Assembly (NCBI GenBank): GCA_014651175.1
Contig: BMWJ01000003.1
Location: 728,920 to 792,919 of the forward strand
Reading direction: 5' to 3'
DNA length: 64,000 nt
From: Streptomyces clavifer
Lineage (GTDB): Bacteria > Actinomycetota > Actinomycetes > Streptomycetales > Streptomycetaceae
This document shows positions 1-8,597 of this stretch, in pieces. The position numbers and the translations under genes are program-made. The notes below the pieces were generated by a model that ran no database searches, was not told where the DNA came from, and worked only from the letters and a program-made list of their open reading frames with translations. How positions within the stretch are numbered: position 1 is the first letter of the stretch; each line of letters begins with the position of its first letter.

Positions 1-324
1 GAGAGCCTGCTCGAACTCCTTGTACTCCCGCTCGTCGTACACCGCGCCCCAGCGGTCCCCGCTGCGGCTGACGACCTCTTCGGCGGCGGCGGTGCCGGAC
101 TTCCCGTCGGCCTCGGCGTCGGCCGCGGCGTCCGCGATCTCCTCGCCGTCCACGGACCCGACGGTGGAGGAGACGGCACGGGTCTTTATCTCCGCGTCCT
201 TGTCGTCCTGGCGCGGCAGCGAGCCGGTGGCCGCGGCGGTGGCCAGCACACTCGCGAAGACCAATGTCAGGGCCGCCCCGCGGTGGACACCGCGGGGCAC
301 CCAACGGTGCGTGAGGCCCGGCAT
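1..324 (-). CDS. S41-family (C-terminal processing) peptidase, N-terminal part only
   Basis: The left window edge cuts this gene, so only about 108 N-terminal codons are present. It starts MPGLTHRWVPRG, with a short basic N-terminus and one hydrophobic stretch (about residues 19-33, ALTLVFASVLATAAA) that would anchor or export it. An acidic Ala/Asp/Glu-rich linker follows, then the beginning of a folded region (DRWGAVYDEREY). The S41 call is inferred from context: in Streptomyces a carboxy-terminal processing protease gene normally follows ftsE-ftsX in this order and orientation. The PDZ and catalytic Ser/Lys regions lie outside the window, so the activity cannot be seen here. Confidence 0.6.
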   Translation of the reverse strand, partial: MPGLTHRWVPRGVHRGAALTLVFASVLATAAATGSLPRQDDKDAEIKTRAVSSTVGSVDGEEIADAAADAEADGKSGTAAAEEVVSRSGDRWGAVYDEREYKEFEQAL

Positions 325-392
325 GGCGACGAGTCTAGGACAACGCCCCGACGGCGCACGGCTGGTCGGCCGCACGCCGCACGGGGCGCTCG

Positions 393-1313
393 TCACACCT
401 TCAGGTACTTGCGCAACGCGAAGAGAGCGGCAACAGCCGGCATCAGCAACCCGATCGCGAGGACCAGCGGAAGCTTGGTGAGCACCGCTTCCCATCCGAT
501 GAAGTCGATCAGGTTCAGCTTCTCCTGGAGCGCCAGACCGCCGTCGATCAGGAAGTACCGGGCCGCGAGCAGGATCACGCAGGCGAGCAGGCCGCCGATC
601 AGACCGGCGAACGCGGCCTCCATGATGAACGGCATCTGGATGTAGAACCCGGACGCCCCCACCAGCCGCATGATGCCCGTCTCCCGTCTCCGGCTGAACG
701 CCGAGACGCGGACGGTGTTGACGATGAGCATCAGCGCGATGACGAGCATCAGCACCATCAGGAAGACGGCGGCCACGTTCATGCCGTTCATCAGCCCGAA
801 GAGGTTGTCCAGGATGCTCCGCTGGTCCTGGACGGACTGCACCCCGTCACGGCCGGCGAAGGCCGTCGCGACGACCTTGTACTTCTGCGGGTCCTTCAGC
901 TTGACCCGGAACGACTCCTGCATCTGGTCCGGCGTGATGTTGCCGGCCATCGGGGAATCGCCGAACTGCTCCTGGTAGTGCTTGTACGCCTCGTCGACCG
1001 TCTCGAAGAGGACCGGCTTCTCGACGGCGTCCATCTTCTCGAGATCGGCCTTGATCTCCTTCTTCTGCTGTGCGGTGACGGCACCCTTGGCGCACTTGGG
1101 AACGTCCTTGGCGTCGTTCTTGTTGCAGAGGAAGATCGAGACGTTGACCTTGTCGTACCAGTAGGTCTTCATCGAGCTGACCTGCTCGCGCATCAACAGC
1201 GCACCGCCGAACAGGGCGAGCGAGAGGGCGACGGAGACCACGACCGCGAAGGTCATCGTGAGGTTGCGACGAAGACCGACGCCGATCTCCGACAGGACGA
1301 ACTGGGCGCGCAT
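393..1313 (-). CDS. ftsX: Cell division protein FtsX (permease-like partner of FtsE)
   Basis: The 306-aa product has the FtsX layout: a cytoplasmic N-terminus (MRAQFVLSEIGVGLRRN), TM1 at about 20-41, and a large extracytoplasmic domain (about 45-185) containing two Cys residues (FLCNKN...DVPKC). The conserved FtsX core with three further TM segments follows (MNVAAVFLMVLMLVIALML, SRRRETGIMRLVGAS). FtsEX couples ATP hydrolysis to activation of peptidoglycan hydrolases at division or sporulation septa. It lies 35 bp downstream of ftsE in the same orientation, so it is probably co-transcribed. The two extracytoplasmic cysteines may form a disulfide (inference). Confidence 0.95.
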   Translation of the reverse strand: MRAQFVLSEIGVGLRRNLTMTFAVVVSVALSLALFGGALLMREQVSSMKTYWYDKVNVSIFLCNKNDAKDVPKCAKGAVTAQQKKEIKADLEKMDAVEKPVLFETVDEAYKHYQEQFGDSPMAGNITPDQMQESFRVKLKDPQKYKVVATAFAGRDGVQSVQDQRSILDNLFGLMNGMNVAAVFLMVLMLVIALMLIVNTVRVSAFSRRRETGIMRLVGASGFYIQMPFIMEAAFAGLIGGLLACVILLAARYFLIDGGLALQEKLNLIDFIGWEAVLTKLPLVLAIGLLMPAVAALFALRKYLKV

Positions 1314-1348
1314 GGCGTCCTTTCAGTACTCGATGCTCGTGCAGGTGC

Positions 1349-2038
1349 TCAGTGCTGGTAGCCGTAGACGCCGCGCGCCTGGTCACGTACGAGACGGCCC
1401 TGCTCGAGCTCGATGACGCGCTTGCGCATCTGGTCGACGATGTTCTGGTCGTGGGTCGCCATGATCACGGTGGTGCCGGTCCGGTTGATCCGGTCCAGCA
1501 GCTTCATGATGCCCACGGAGGTCTGGGGGTCGAGGTTGCCGGTCGGCTCGTCCGCGATCAGCAGCATGGGGCGGTTGACGAACGCGCGGGCGATCGCGAC
1601 GCGTTGCTGCTCACCACCGGAGAGCTCGCCGGGCATGCGGTCCTCCTTGCCCCCGAGACCGACGAGGTCGAGCACCTGCGGAACGGCCTTGCGGATCTCA
1701 CCGCGGGGCTTGCCGATGACCTCCTGCGCGAAGGCCACGTTCTCGGCGACGGTCTTGTTGGGCAGGAGCCGGAAGTCCTGGAAGACCGTGCCCAGCTGGC
1801 GGCGCATCTGCGGCACCTTCCAGTTGGACAGGCGCGCGAGGTCCTTGCCGAGCACATGGACCATGCCCTGACTGGCGCGCTCCTCACGGAGGATGAGCCG
1901 CATGAAGGTGGACTTGCCGGAGCCGGAGGAGCCCACCAGGAAGACGAACTCGCCCTTCTCGATGTCGAGTGAGACGTCCCGGAGAGCTGGGCGGCTCTGC
2001 TTCGGGTAGGTCTTGGAGACGTTGTCGAATCGGATCAC
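1349..2038 (-). CDS. ftsE: Cell division ATP-binding protein FtsE
   Basis: ABC ATPase of 229 aa when started at the GTG at 2038 ([12 protein letters not shown]), which matches usual FtsE length. A frame extending to 2140 exists, but the extra N-terminus does not look like FtsE. Visible motifs are Walker [10 protein letters not shown] (about 35-43), Q-loop VFQDFRLL, signature LSGGEQQR (about 138), Walker [14 protein letters not shown] and the H-loop ATHD. It is a cytoplasmic ATPase that docks on FtsX, encoded just downstream. No strong Shine-Dalgarno precedes the GTG, so the exact start is not certain. Confidence 0.95.
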   Translation of the reverse strand: MIRFDNVSKTYPKQSRPALRDVSLDIEKGEFVFLVGSSGSGKSTFMRLILREERASQGMVHVLGKDLARLSNWKVPQMRRQLGTVFQDFRLLPNKTVAENVAFAQEVIGKPRGEIRKAVPQVLDLVGLGGKEDRMPGELSGGEQQRVAIARAFVNRPMLLIADEPTGNLDPQTSVGIMKLLDRINRTGTTVIMATHDQNIVDQMRKRVIELEQGRLVRDQARGVYGYQH

Positions 2039-2295
2039 GGATGCACCACGGTCGGCCGGGAGTAGGTGTGCGTGACCATACGCGAACCGGGCTGACGCGT
2101 GCAGTCGGCGTCCGGCAATGAGGGATTTGTGACGGAACACGGCGGGGAACGAAACGGGGCGTGCCGGACCTTGTCCGGCGGGCCGCGCCGAAATCGGTGC
2201 GAGCTGGCACAGTGGTAGGGGGAACGGTTGCGTTTCCCTGAGCGTTGTGCGGAGAGAACGTGATGCGGCTCCGCCGCGCGGGAGGAGGAATGCGC

Positions 2296-2487
2296 ATGAC
2301 CTATGACCGACTGGTGTGCGCGAACTGCGCGGCGCCCGTGGCCGAGGGACGCTGCCGCGTCTGCCGGGCGAGCCGGGAGCGGATGCAGGACCAGGGTCCG
2401 TTCGCGGGCCTGAACCCGGCCATGCTGATAGCGCTCATGGTGATCCTCGTGGCCGCTCTGGCGCTGCTGGCGCACCAAGCCGTCTGA
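2296..2487 (+). CDS. Small zinc-ribbon membrane protein
   Basis: A 63-aa protein, [20 protein letters not shown]. The ATG at 2296 was chosen because GGAGGAGGA lies about 7 bp upstream; in-frame starts at 2245 and 2290 are less well placed. Residues 8-23 hold CANC and CRVC, a four-cysteine zinc-ribbon pattern with a short connecting loop. One C-terminal TM segment follows ([21 protein letters not shown]). It is divergent from ftsE. The function is unknown; a small membrane-tethered zinc protein could act as a regulator or an assembly factor (inference). Confidence 0.7.
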   Translation: MTYDRLVCANCAAPVAEGRCRVCRASRERMQDQGPFAGLNPAMLIALMVILVAALALLAHQAV

Positions 2488-2560
2488 CGGGGCGACGCGC
2501 CGGGCCTGACACGGCCGAGACGTGCGCGTACGGGCCGCTGGAGCAGTTCGGGTACGTGCA

Positions 2561-2595
2561 AGGGCCCGGGAGGCCGTCACGGCCTCCCGGGCCCT
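2561..2595 (-). terminator. Perfect 15-bp hairpin after the LAETG protein gene
   Basis: Arms 2561-2575 (AGGGCCCGGGAGGCC) and 2581-2595 are perfect inverted repeats with a 5-nt loop. It sits 20 bp past the stop of the minus-strand surface-protein gene and downstream of the plus-strand small protein gene, so it can terminate both. No long U-run is seen, as is usual in Streptomyces. Confidence 0.75.
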
Positions 2596-2615
2596 CATTC
2601 GTGCGTGTACGGCCT

Positions 2616-3587
2616 CTAGGCGACCGTACGACCGCCGCCGACCAGACGCGGCAGCAGGCGGAAGCCGATACCGCCGGCGATCATCGTCGCGGCGCCGACC
2701 AGCAGGAACGTGGTCTCGGCCGCACCGGTCTCGGCGAGCTCGTCCTTGCCCTGGCTCTGCTCGACCGGCTTGTTGCCGACGCTGTCGGTGTCGGTGTTGT
2801 CGGCGCACGCGGCACCGTCGAGGTCGACGGTGCAGGTGCCGGCGCCACCGTCGGTGTCACCCGTCGTGGAACCGGTGGCGCCGGTGTCACCACCGGTCAC
2901 ACCGCCGTTGGTGGTCGAGCCACCGTCGGTGCCGCCATCAGTACCGCCATCGGTGCCGCCGTCGGTCCCACCGTCAGTGCCGCCGTCGGTCCCACCATCG
3001 GTGCCGCCGTCGGTGCCGCCGTCGGTCCCACCATCGGTCCCACCATCGGTACCGCCGTCGGTCCCACCATCGGTCCCACCATCGGTCCCACCATCGGTAC
3101 CGCCGTCGGTCCCACCATCGGTCCCACCGTCAGTGCCACCATCGGTACCGCCGTCGGTCCCACCATCGGTGCCACCGTCAGTGCCACCATCGGTACCGCC
3201 GTCGGTCCCACCATCGGTACCGCCGTCGGTCCCACCGTCAGTACCACCATCGGTACCGCCGTCGACACCACCATCGGTGCCACCATCGGTGCCACCGTCA
3301 GTACCAGTACCGCCGTCGACACCGCCGTCAGTGCCGCCGTCAGTCCCACCATCGGTACCACCATCGGTACCACCGTCAGTGGCACCGCCGTCGGCGCCCG
3401 CGTCGACTCCACCGAGGAGGCCGCCGATGAGCTCGGGCTCGTCCTGGACCATGGTCTCGCTGCTCGAGTTCTCCTCGAGCGTGTAACCGGCGGCCTGTGC
3501 CGCACCGGCGACGGTGAGCGAGGCACCCGCGGCAATAACCGCACCGGCGGCTATCCGCGCGACGCGGATTCGCGTCTTCTTCGTCAT
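2616..3587 (-). CDS. Secreted TDGG-repeat surface protein with LAETG sortase signal
   Basis: A 323-aa protein in four parts. (1) A Sec signal peptide, MTKKTRIRVARIAAGAVIAA..., with a likely cleavage after AQA near residue 33. (2) A short acidic segment with ELIGGLL. (3) About 170 residues of near-pure Thr-Asp-Gly-Gly repeats with occasional VDGG and ADGG units. (4) A Ser/Thr/Gly-rich linker with a Cys pair (GTCTVDLDGAACAD), then LAETG at 284-288, a hydrophobic helix and a tail ending RLVGGGRTVA. LAxTG is the motif used by class E sortases in Streptomyces, so the protein is probably linked to peptidoglycan. The repeats look like a flexible, anionic, possibly Ca2+-binding stalk (inference). No sortase gene is nearby. 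Confidence 0.85.
   Translation of the reverse strand: MTKKTRIRVARIAAGAVIAAGASLTVAGAAQAAGYTLEENSSSETMVQDEPELIGGLLGGVDAGADGGATDGGTDGGTDGGTDGGTDGGVDGGTGTDGGTDGGTDGGVDGGTDGGTDGGTDGGTDGGTDGGTDGGTDGGTDGGTDGGTDGGTDGGTDGGTDGGTDGGTDGGTDGGTDGGTDGGTDGGTDGGTDGGTDGGTDGGTDGGTDGGTDGGTDGGTDGGSTTNGGVTGGDTGATGSTTGDTDGGAGTCTVDLDGAACADNTDTDSVGNKPVEQSQGKDELAETGAAETTFLLVGAATMIAGGIGFRLLPRLVGGGRTVA
2922..3400 (-). repeat. 12-bp tandem repeat tract encoding (TDGG)n
   Basis: About 40 copies of a 12-bp unit (plus-strand forms such as CCACCGTCGGTG) fill this stretch with third-position variation. Every unit is a multiple of three, so all six frames stay open, which yields spurious long frames on the other strand (PPSV repeats). 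A tract of this kind can gain or lose units without a frameshift. Confidence 0.9.
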
Positions 3588-3888
3588 CTGTTGCTACCCC
3601 CAGTAGCTGATCTCGTCAGAGGAGCAGCCGTACGCGGTCCACGGCCCTGCGGGGTCACACTCTCTGCAGGGCCACGCCGTACCGTGGTCATCCCGCCCGC
3701 CCCCGATCACACCTGTCCCAGACATACGCATGCTGCTCCAGCACCCTGTCCAGAGTTAAGGACTACGTCAAGGCCGTTCCGGGTCATACGCGGCGCTATG
3801 GGGGTTCTTGACGGCTAATCGGAACCACGACTGTGACGCATTCGCCACACGGGCCGCCAACTCCCCCGCGCGGGGCGGGACAAGCGAA
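3588..3888. other. Intergenic region upstream of the LAETG protein gene
   Basis: About 300 bp with no convincing gene. It holds the long leader and a candidate promoter of the minus-strand surface-protein gene (see 3743-3771) and ends at the prfB terminator. Nothing else was recognised. Confidence 0.5.
3743..3771 (-). promoter_or_regulatory. Candidate promoter for the LAETG protein gene
   Basis: Reading the minus strand, TTGACG (3771-3766) is followed after 17 bp by CAGGGT (3748-3743). The -35 is close to the vegetative consensus and the -10 is weak. It would give a leader of roughly 150 nt before the ATG at 3587. Confidence 0.3.
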
Positions 3889-3920
3889 CGGGCCCGGGCA
3901 GGATTCCCTGCCCGGGCCCG
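3889..3920 (-). terminator. Terminator hairpin of prfB
   Basis: A 14-bp perfect stem, CGGGCCCGGGCAGG (3889-3902) with its complement at 3907-3920, and a 4-nt loop. It lies 19 bp past the prfB stop codon. Confidence 0.75.
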
Positions 3921-3938
3921 ACTGCCGTACGGATACGG

Positions 3939-5045
3939 CTACTTCTCGCTCTGCTTGCGCCAACGGATGCCGGCCTCGATGAAGCCGTCGATCTCTCCGT
4001 TGAAGACCGCCTCCGGGTTGCCCATCTCGAAGTCCGTACGCAGGTCCTTGACCATCTGGTACGGGTGAAGGACGTACGAACGCATCTGGTTGCCCCAGGA
4101 GTTGCCGCCGTCGCCCTTGAGCGCGTTCATCTTGGCCTGCTCCTCCTGGCGGCGGCGCTCGAGGAGCTTCGCCTGGAGGACGTTCATCGCGGACGCCTTG
4201 TTCTGGATCTGCGAGCGCTCGTTCTGGCAGGAGACGACGATGCCGGTGGGCAGGTGGGTCAGACGCACCGCGGAGTCCGTGGTGTTGACGCCCTGGCCGC
4301 CGGGGCCCGAGGAGCGGTACACGTCGACGCGGAGCTCGGACTCGTCGATCTCGACGTGGTCCGTCTGCTCGACCACGGGCAGCACCTCGACACCCGCGAA
4401 GGACGTCTGGCGCCTGCCCTGGTTGTCGAACGGCGAGATGCGGACGAGCCGGTGGGTGCCCTGCTCGACGGAGAGCGTGCCGTAGGCGTACGGGACCTCC
4501 ACGGCGAAGGTGGTCGACTTGATGCCGGCCTCTTCGGCGTACGCCGTCTCGTAGACCTCGGTCTTGTAGTTGTGGCGCTCGGCCCAGCGGAGGTACATGC
4601 GCTGGAGCTTCTCGGCGAAGTCCGCGGCATCCACTCCGCCGGCCTCGGCCCGGATGGTGACCAGGGCCTCGCGCGCGTCGTACTCGCCGGAGAGGAGCGT
4701 GCGGACCTCCATCTCGTCCAGCGCCTTCCGGACGGACTCCAGCTCTGTCTCCGCCTCCGCGAGAGCGTCGGCGTCACCCTCGTCCTCGGCGAGCTCGAAG
4801 AGGACCTCGAGGTCGTCGATGCGACCGCGCAGGGCCTCGGTCTTTCGCACCTCGGCCTGGAGGTGCGAAAGCTTGCTGGTGATCTTCTGCGCCGCATCCG
4901 GGTCGTCCCAGAGGGACGGCGCCGCCGCCTGCTCTTCGAGCGCGGCGATGTCGACCCTCAGCGCATCCAGGTCCAGGACGGCCTCGATCGACCCCATGGT
5001 CGAGGAGAGGGACTTCAGCTCTTCGGAAATATCGACGACTGCCAC
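3939..5045 (-). CDS. prfB: Peptide chain release factor 2
   Basis: A 368-aa class I release factor. The stop-codon recognition motif SPF ([11 protein letters not shown], about residue 203) identifies RF2, which reads UGA and UAA, rather than RF1 (PxT). The GGQ hydrolysis motif is at about 249-251 ([16 protein letters not shown]). The frame is continuous from [10 protein letters not shown], so the autoregulatory +1 programmed frameshift found near codon 25 in many bacteria is absent. It starts 58 bp downstream of the pkaB-like stop, with a small hairpin in between. Confidence 0.97.
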   Translation of the reverse strand: MAVVDISEELKSLSSTMGSIEAVLDLDALRVDIAALEEQAAAPSLWDDPDAAQKITSKLSHLQAEVRKTEALRGRIDDLEVLFELAEDEGDADALAEAETELESVRKALDEMEVRTLLSGEYDAREALVTIRAEAGGVDAADFAEKLQRMYLRWAERHNYKTEVYETAYAEEAGIKSTTFAVEVPYAYGTLSVEQGTHRLVRISPFDNQGRRQTSFAGVEVLPVVEQTDHVEIDESELRVDVYRSSGPGGQGVNTTDSAVRLTHLPTGIVVSCQNERSQIQNKASAMNVLQAKLLERRRQEEQAKMNALKGDGGNSWGNQMRSYVLHPYQMVKDLRTDFEMGNPEAVFNGEIDGFIEAGIRWRKQSEK

Positions 5046-5047
5046 GG

Positions 5048-5067
5048 GTCCAGCCTAACGGCTGGAC
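5048..5067 (-). terminator. Small hairpin between pkaB and prfB
   Basis: GTCCAGCC (5048-5055), TAAC loop, GGCTGGAC (5060-5067): an 8-bp perfect stem that ends two bases before the prfB ATG on the minus strand. It may be a weak terminator of the kinase gene, or a structure that hides the prfB ribosome binding site. Confidence 0.4.
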
Positions 5068-5103
5068 GGATGAACCTGTCCCTCCCCCGGCCCAGCGGGG
5101 CTC

Positions 5104-6342
5104 TCAGGGCGCCGACGGCGCCGAATTCTTCGTGTCCTGGGGCGTGGCGCCCGCGTCGTCGCCGCTGGTCGCGAGCCAGCCGGCCACCCCTACGGCCGCA
5201 CACAGGACGAGCGCGGCCGCACCGAGCGTGATGCGGCGCTTACGGACGGCCGCCGACTTGTTACGGGCGGATCCGGGCCGCGGCCGGCCCGGGGCGCGCG
5301 GGGCGCGGGCGGTGCCCAGGGGGCCGCCGGCCAGCTCGTCGGGGGCCGGGACGCGCATGCTCGTGTGGGTGTCCCGGTTGGAGTCCGGGGAGGAGCCGGG
5401 GACCAGCGGGACCGCGCCGCGCCGACGGGGCTCCTCGGGGGCCGGGGTGTACTGCTGCTCGTCGTACGTCTGCTGTTCGGCCTCGGTATCCGGCTCGTCG
5501 ACGTCGAGCGGGGGTATCCCGGACAGGAGCGGGAGCAGCTCCCGCAGGCGGGTCGCGAGCTCGGAGGCGCGCAGCCGGGAGGCCGGGGCCTTGGCCAGGC
5601 ACTGGATCAGGAGCTGCCAGAGCTCCTCGGGAATGCCCGGGAGCGGCACGACGGTCTCGGTGACGTGACGGCGCAGTACGGCGCCCGGATGGCCTCCACC
5701 GAAGGGAGTGAAGCCCGCGAGGAGCTCGTACAGCACCGTGGCGAGGGCGTAGATGTCCACGGCGGCGCGCGGCGGGAGGCCCTCGACGATCTCGGGGGCC
5801 AGGTAGTCCGGGGTGCCGATGATCTTGGTGGCCTTGGTGCGGCGCGGGGTGTCGATCAGCTTGGCGACGCCGAAGTCGGTGAGCAGGGCGGGGTGTGAGC
5901 CGCCGGGCCCCTGCGGGCCCTCCATGTCGAGCAGGATGTTCTCCGGCTTGACGTCGCGGTGAACCACTCCGGCGCGGTGCGCCGCGGCGAGCCCGTCGGC
6001 GACGTCGGCGATGATCGCCGCGGCGGCCTCGGGCGCGAGGCGGCGTTCCCGGTCGAGCCGGGTGCGCAGATCGGTGCCGCGCACCAGATCCATGACCAGC
6101 GCCAGGTCGGTGCCGTCCACCACGAGGTCGCGGACGGCGACCACGTGCGGATGGTCGAGCCCGAGCAGAGCGGTCCGCTCCTGTACGAAGCGGCCCACGA
6201 GCTCCTGGTCGGACGCGAGGTCCTCGCGGAGCAGCTTGATGGCGACGGGGCCCTCGGGCCCCTCGCCGAGCCACACCGTGCCGGCGCTGCCGCGCCCCAG
6301 GATCTGGTGGGCGGTGTACCGGCTGCCGATATTCCGTGCCAA
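5104..6342 (-). CDS. pkaB: Membrane-anchored Ser/Thr protein kinase, PkaB-like
   Basis: A 412-aa Hanks-type kinase. The kinase domain spans about 8-270: glycine loop LGRGSAGTVW, lysine in VAIKLL, catalytic loop HRDVKPEN, DFGVAKL, activation loop ending GTPDYLAPE, and DIYALATVLYEL. A charged Pro/Glu linker follows, with one TM helix near the C-terminus (ITLGAAALVLCAAVGVAGWL, about 370-390) and a short external tail without PASTA repeats. In Streptomyces the pkaB-pkaA pair sits at this position. The gap to pkaA upstream holds a terminator, so it probably has its own promoter. Confidence 0.9.
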   Translation of the reverse strand: MARNIGSRYTAHQILGRGSAGTVWLGEGPEGPVAIKLLREDLASDQELVGRFVQERTALLGLDHPHVVAVRDLVVDGTDLALVMDLVRGTDLRTRLDRERRLAPEAAAAIIADVADGLAAAHRAGVVHRDVKPENILLDMEGPQGPGGSHPALLTDFGVAKLIDTPRRTKATKIIGTPDYLAPEIVEGLPPRAAVDIYALATVLYELLAGFTPFGGGHPGAVLRRHVTETVVPLPGIPEELWQLLIQCLAKAPASRLRASELATRLRELLPLLSGIPPLDVDEPDTEAEQQTYDEQQYTPAPEEPRRRGAVPLVPGSSPDSNRDTHTSMRVPAPDELAGGPLGTARAPRAPGRPRPGSARNKSAAVRKRRITLGAAALVLCAAVGVAGWLATSGDDAGATPQDTKNSAPSAP

Positions 6343-6430
6343 GACTGCTCCCTCAGCGGCTGGCGTTGACCCCCGGTCGACAAAGTTACGCGGCGATCGG
6401 GGTACTGCGTGCCCTGGACGGCGCCAACCT

Positions 6431-6465
6431 CGACTTCTGCGGGCGAATTGGGCCCGCAGAAGTCG
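6431..6465 (-). terminator. Terminator hairpin of the PkaA-like kinase gene
   Basis: Arms CGACTTCTGCGGGC (6431-6444) and 6452-6465 are perfect 14-bp complements with a 7-nt AT-containing loop. It lies 22 bp past the kinase stop codon and separates the two kinase genes. The 10-mer GTCGACAAAG occurs at 6462-6471 and again at 6377-6386. Confidence 0.7.
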
Positions 6466-6487
6466 ACAAAGGTACAGAGTCGGGGCG

Positions 6488-8167
6488 TTACTGCCCTGGC
6501 GTGTCGCTGGGGCTGCTCCCGCCCAGGTCCTCGAACCACTGCGTGACCGTGGAGATCCCGTCCCCTATGGCCTCCCAGTACCCCTTGCCCTGAGCGACCC
6601 AGTCCTGGAGCGGTGTCAGCTCCCAGATCAGCCAGCTGGCGATGACCAGCAGCAGCACGGTGAACAGGCATCCCTTGAGACAACCGAGACCGGGGATGCG
6701 CATCGGGTTGGAGCTGCGCTGCCGGGGCGGGCGCGGGGCCGGCGGCTGCGGTGCCGGCTGCTGCGGGGGCGCGTACTGCTGCCGCTGGGGCTGGTGTTGC
6801 GGCTGGTGCTGCTGGGGTTGGTGCTGCTGCGGCTGGTAGCGCTGCGGCTGCTGCTGCGGGTACTGCTGAGCACGCTGGGGCTGCGGGCGCTGCTGCCTCT
6901 GCGGTGGCTGTTGGGGCTGCTGGCGCTGCGGGGGCTGCTGGTCCTGCGAGGGCTGCTGCTGGCGCTGCGGACGGCGGCGCAGCGGGTCCTGGCTCGGGTC
7001 AAGGTACTGGACCTGCGTCTGCTCGTTGCGGTCGCGGGCCGCCTGGAGCTGGGACTGCCAGGGGTGGGGGTCGTCGGGTCGCGGCGGGCCGTCGGGGCGC
7101 GGCGGCACGGGCGGCATGACCGAGGTCGCGTCGGCATGGCCGCCCGGGGTCTGCTGCATGACGCTGGTCGCGGCCGACGGATCGTACGAGCCCGCGTTGC
7201 TCGGCAGCACCTGCGTGGGGTCCGCCGCGCCCGGGGTCTCCGGTACGGCGGCGGGCGCCGGGTCCGGTGCGAGCAGGGCACCCACGCCCTCGGCGGCAGC
7301 GATCTGCGCCGAGTTCGCGTGCACTCCGATGCCCGCGCCGACGGTGCGCAGCGCACGGGCCAGGTTCACGGCGCTGGGCCGCTGGTCCGGGTCCTTGCGC
7401 AGGCAGCGCTCTATGACCGTCCACAGCGGTTCGGGGACGGTGGTGGGGCGCCGGGGCTCCTCGCTGAGGTGCCGGTGCAGGACTTCCAGGGCGGTGCCCC
7501 CGGCGAACGGCGGGCGGCCGGTGACCAACTCGTACAGCAGGATGCCCGCGCCGTAGATGTCCACGGCGGAGGTCTGCGGACGGCCTTCGGCGGACTCGGG
7601 CGCCACATAGGCGGGCGTGCCCACGAACTCGTGGGTCCGGGTCAGTCCCGGCGAGTCCGCGAGGCGCGCGATGCCGAAGTCCGTGAGCATCGGGTGCATC
7701 TCGCCGTTGCGCTCGTCGAGCAGCACGTTGGCGGGCTTCAGGTCCCGGTGGACGACACCGTCCGCGTGGCTGGCCGCGAGCGCGTCCGCGATCTGGGCGG
7801 TCAGCAGAGCGGCGGCCACCGGGGTGAACGCGCCGTTCTCGCGGAGGTAGCGGTGCAGGTCGGGGCCGTCGACGAGGTCCATCACGAGGGCGAGGAGATC
7901 GCCCTCGACGACGAGGTCCCGGGTGCGCACGATGTTCGCGTGGGTGAGCCGCAGGAGCACGGAACGCTCACGCAGGAACCGCATCACGACATCCGCGTCG
8001 TTGGCGAGCTCCTCCTTGAGCACCTTGATCGCAACGGTCTCGCCGGGCTGCCCGGCGACGGCCGCCTCGGCGCCCGCGGTCTCCCGCTGGCGGGCTCGCC
8101 AGACGGTGCCCGTGGCGCCGCGTCCGAGCGGCTCCTCGAGCAGGTACTTGCTGCCTACCGGCCGCAC
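6488..8167 (-). CDS. pkaA: Membrane-anchored Ser/Thr protein kinase, PkaA-like
   Basis: A 559-aa Hanks-type kinase when started at the GTG at 8167 (VRPVGSKYLLEEP), preceded by GGGAG about 9 bp upstream. The open frame runs further, to 8401, without family-like sequence. Kinase domain at about 6-275: LGRGATGTVW, VAIKVL, HRDLKPANVLLD, DFGIARL, GTPAYVAPE. The next ~200 residues are very rich in Gln and Pro (QRQQQPSQDQQPPQR...), then one TM helix (FTVLLLVIASWLIW, about 510-525) and a C-terminal tail. It is divergent from the FHA-domain ATPase-like gene, a plausible phosphopeptide-binding partner (inference). Confidence 0.9.
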   Translation of the reverse strand: MRPVGSKYLLEEPLGRGATGTVWRARQRETAGAEAAVAGQPGETVAIKVLKEELANDADVVMRFLRERSVLLRLTHANIVRTRDLVVEGDLLALVMDLVDGPDLHRYLRENGAFTPVAAALLTAQIADALAASHADGVVHRDLKPANVLLDERNGEMHPMLTDFGIARLADSPGLTRTHEFVGTPAYVAPESAEGRPQTSAVDIYGAGILLYELVTGRPPFAGGTALEVLHRHLSEEPRRPTTVPEPLWTVIERCLRKDPDQRPSAVNLARALRTVGAGIGVHANSAQIAAAEGVGALLAPDPAPAAVPETPGAADPTQVLPSNAGSYDPSAATSVMQQTPGGHADATSVMPPVPPRPDGPPRPDDPHPWQSQLQAARDRNEQTQVQYLDPSQDPLRRRPQRQQQPSQDQQPPQRQQPQQPPQRQQRPQPQRAQQYPQQQPQRYQPQQHQPQQHQPQHQPQRQQYAPPQQPAPQPPAPRPPRQRSSNPMRIPGLGCLKGCLFTVLLLVIASWLIWELTPLQDWVAQGKGYWEAIGDGISTVTQWFEDLGGSSPSDTPGQ

Positions 8168-8597
8168 GTCATGCGCTCCCTGCTGATCGTTGTGCTTGCG
8201 GTCCCCCCGGCCCGCCCGGATGTTCCGGCCCACTCTAGTGCCGCCGTACGGGGCACCGGCCGGTCGCCGTGAGGTCGTGCTGCCGCGGTCCGCCGCCCTG
8301 TCCGGGGGAAGACGCTCACACCGAAGGGTTGGTTGCCGATCGAGTGTGCAGCACTCCCCGTTCAGGACCAAGCAGGCACTTTTGCACGCACAGTCGGCCA
8401 TTCAAGATCACTAAGCGGTCACCCCCGGGCGTGTTGTCAGTGGCAGGTGCGAGGATGCCTCCAGCACGGAACTCCGAGGTCGTGGAACCTCGCACTCCGT
8501 GACGACCTGTACCGGACGACGCGTCCGTGCCGGGTGGGGGGAATCACAGGGCATTTCCCCTGCCGGGCGCCCCGCGCAGAAGGGACCGCTGACGGCG
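8168..8597. other. Divergent intergenic region between pkaA and the FHA/EssC-like gene
   Basis: About 430 bp without a credible gene; an ATG at 8499 opens the FHA frame early but lacks a ribosome binding site. A weak plus-strand promoter candidate is TTGCAC (8382-8387), 16 bp, CAAGAT (8404-8409). Control of both genes probably lies here. Confidence 0.4.

Noticed and set aside
2710-3486. Plus-strand open frame of PPSV repeats, resembling an extensin-like protein
   Set aside because: It is the reverse-strand shadow of the TDGG repeat tract. It has no ribosome binding site or signal peptide, and the minus-strand product has a signal peptide and a LAETG sortase signal.
6011-8272. A 753-codon plus-strand frame
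   Set aside because: It is antisense to both kinase genes. Its composition is Arg/Gly/Val-rich without domains, as expected from a GC-rich shadow frame.
8499-8597. Earlier ATG for the FHA/EssC-like gene
   Set aside because: The extra 33 codons lack a ribosome binding site and family-like sequence. MQIRLTVLAPRSG matches the usual beginning of the domain.
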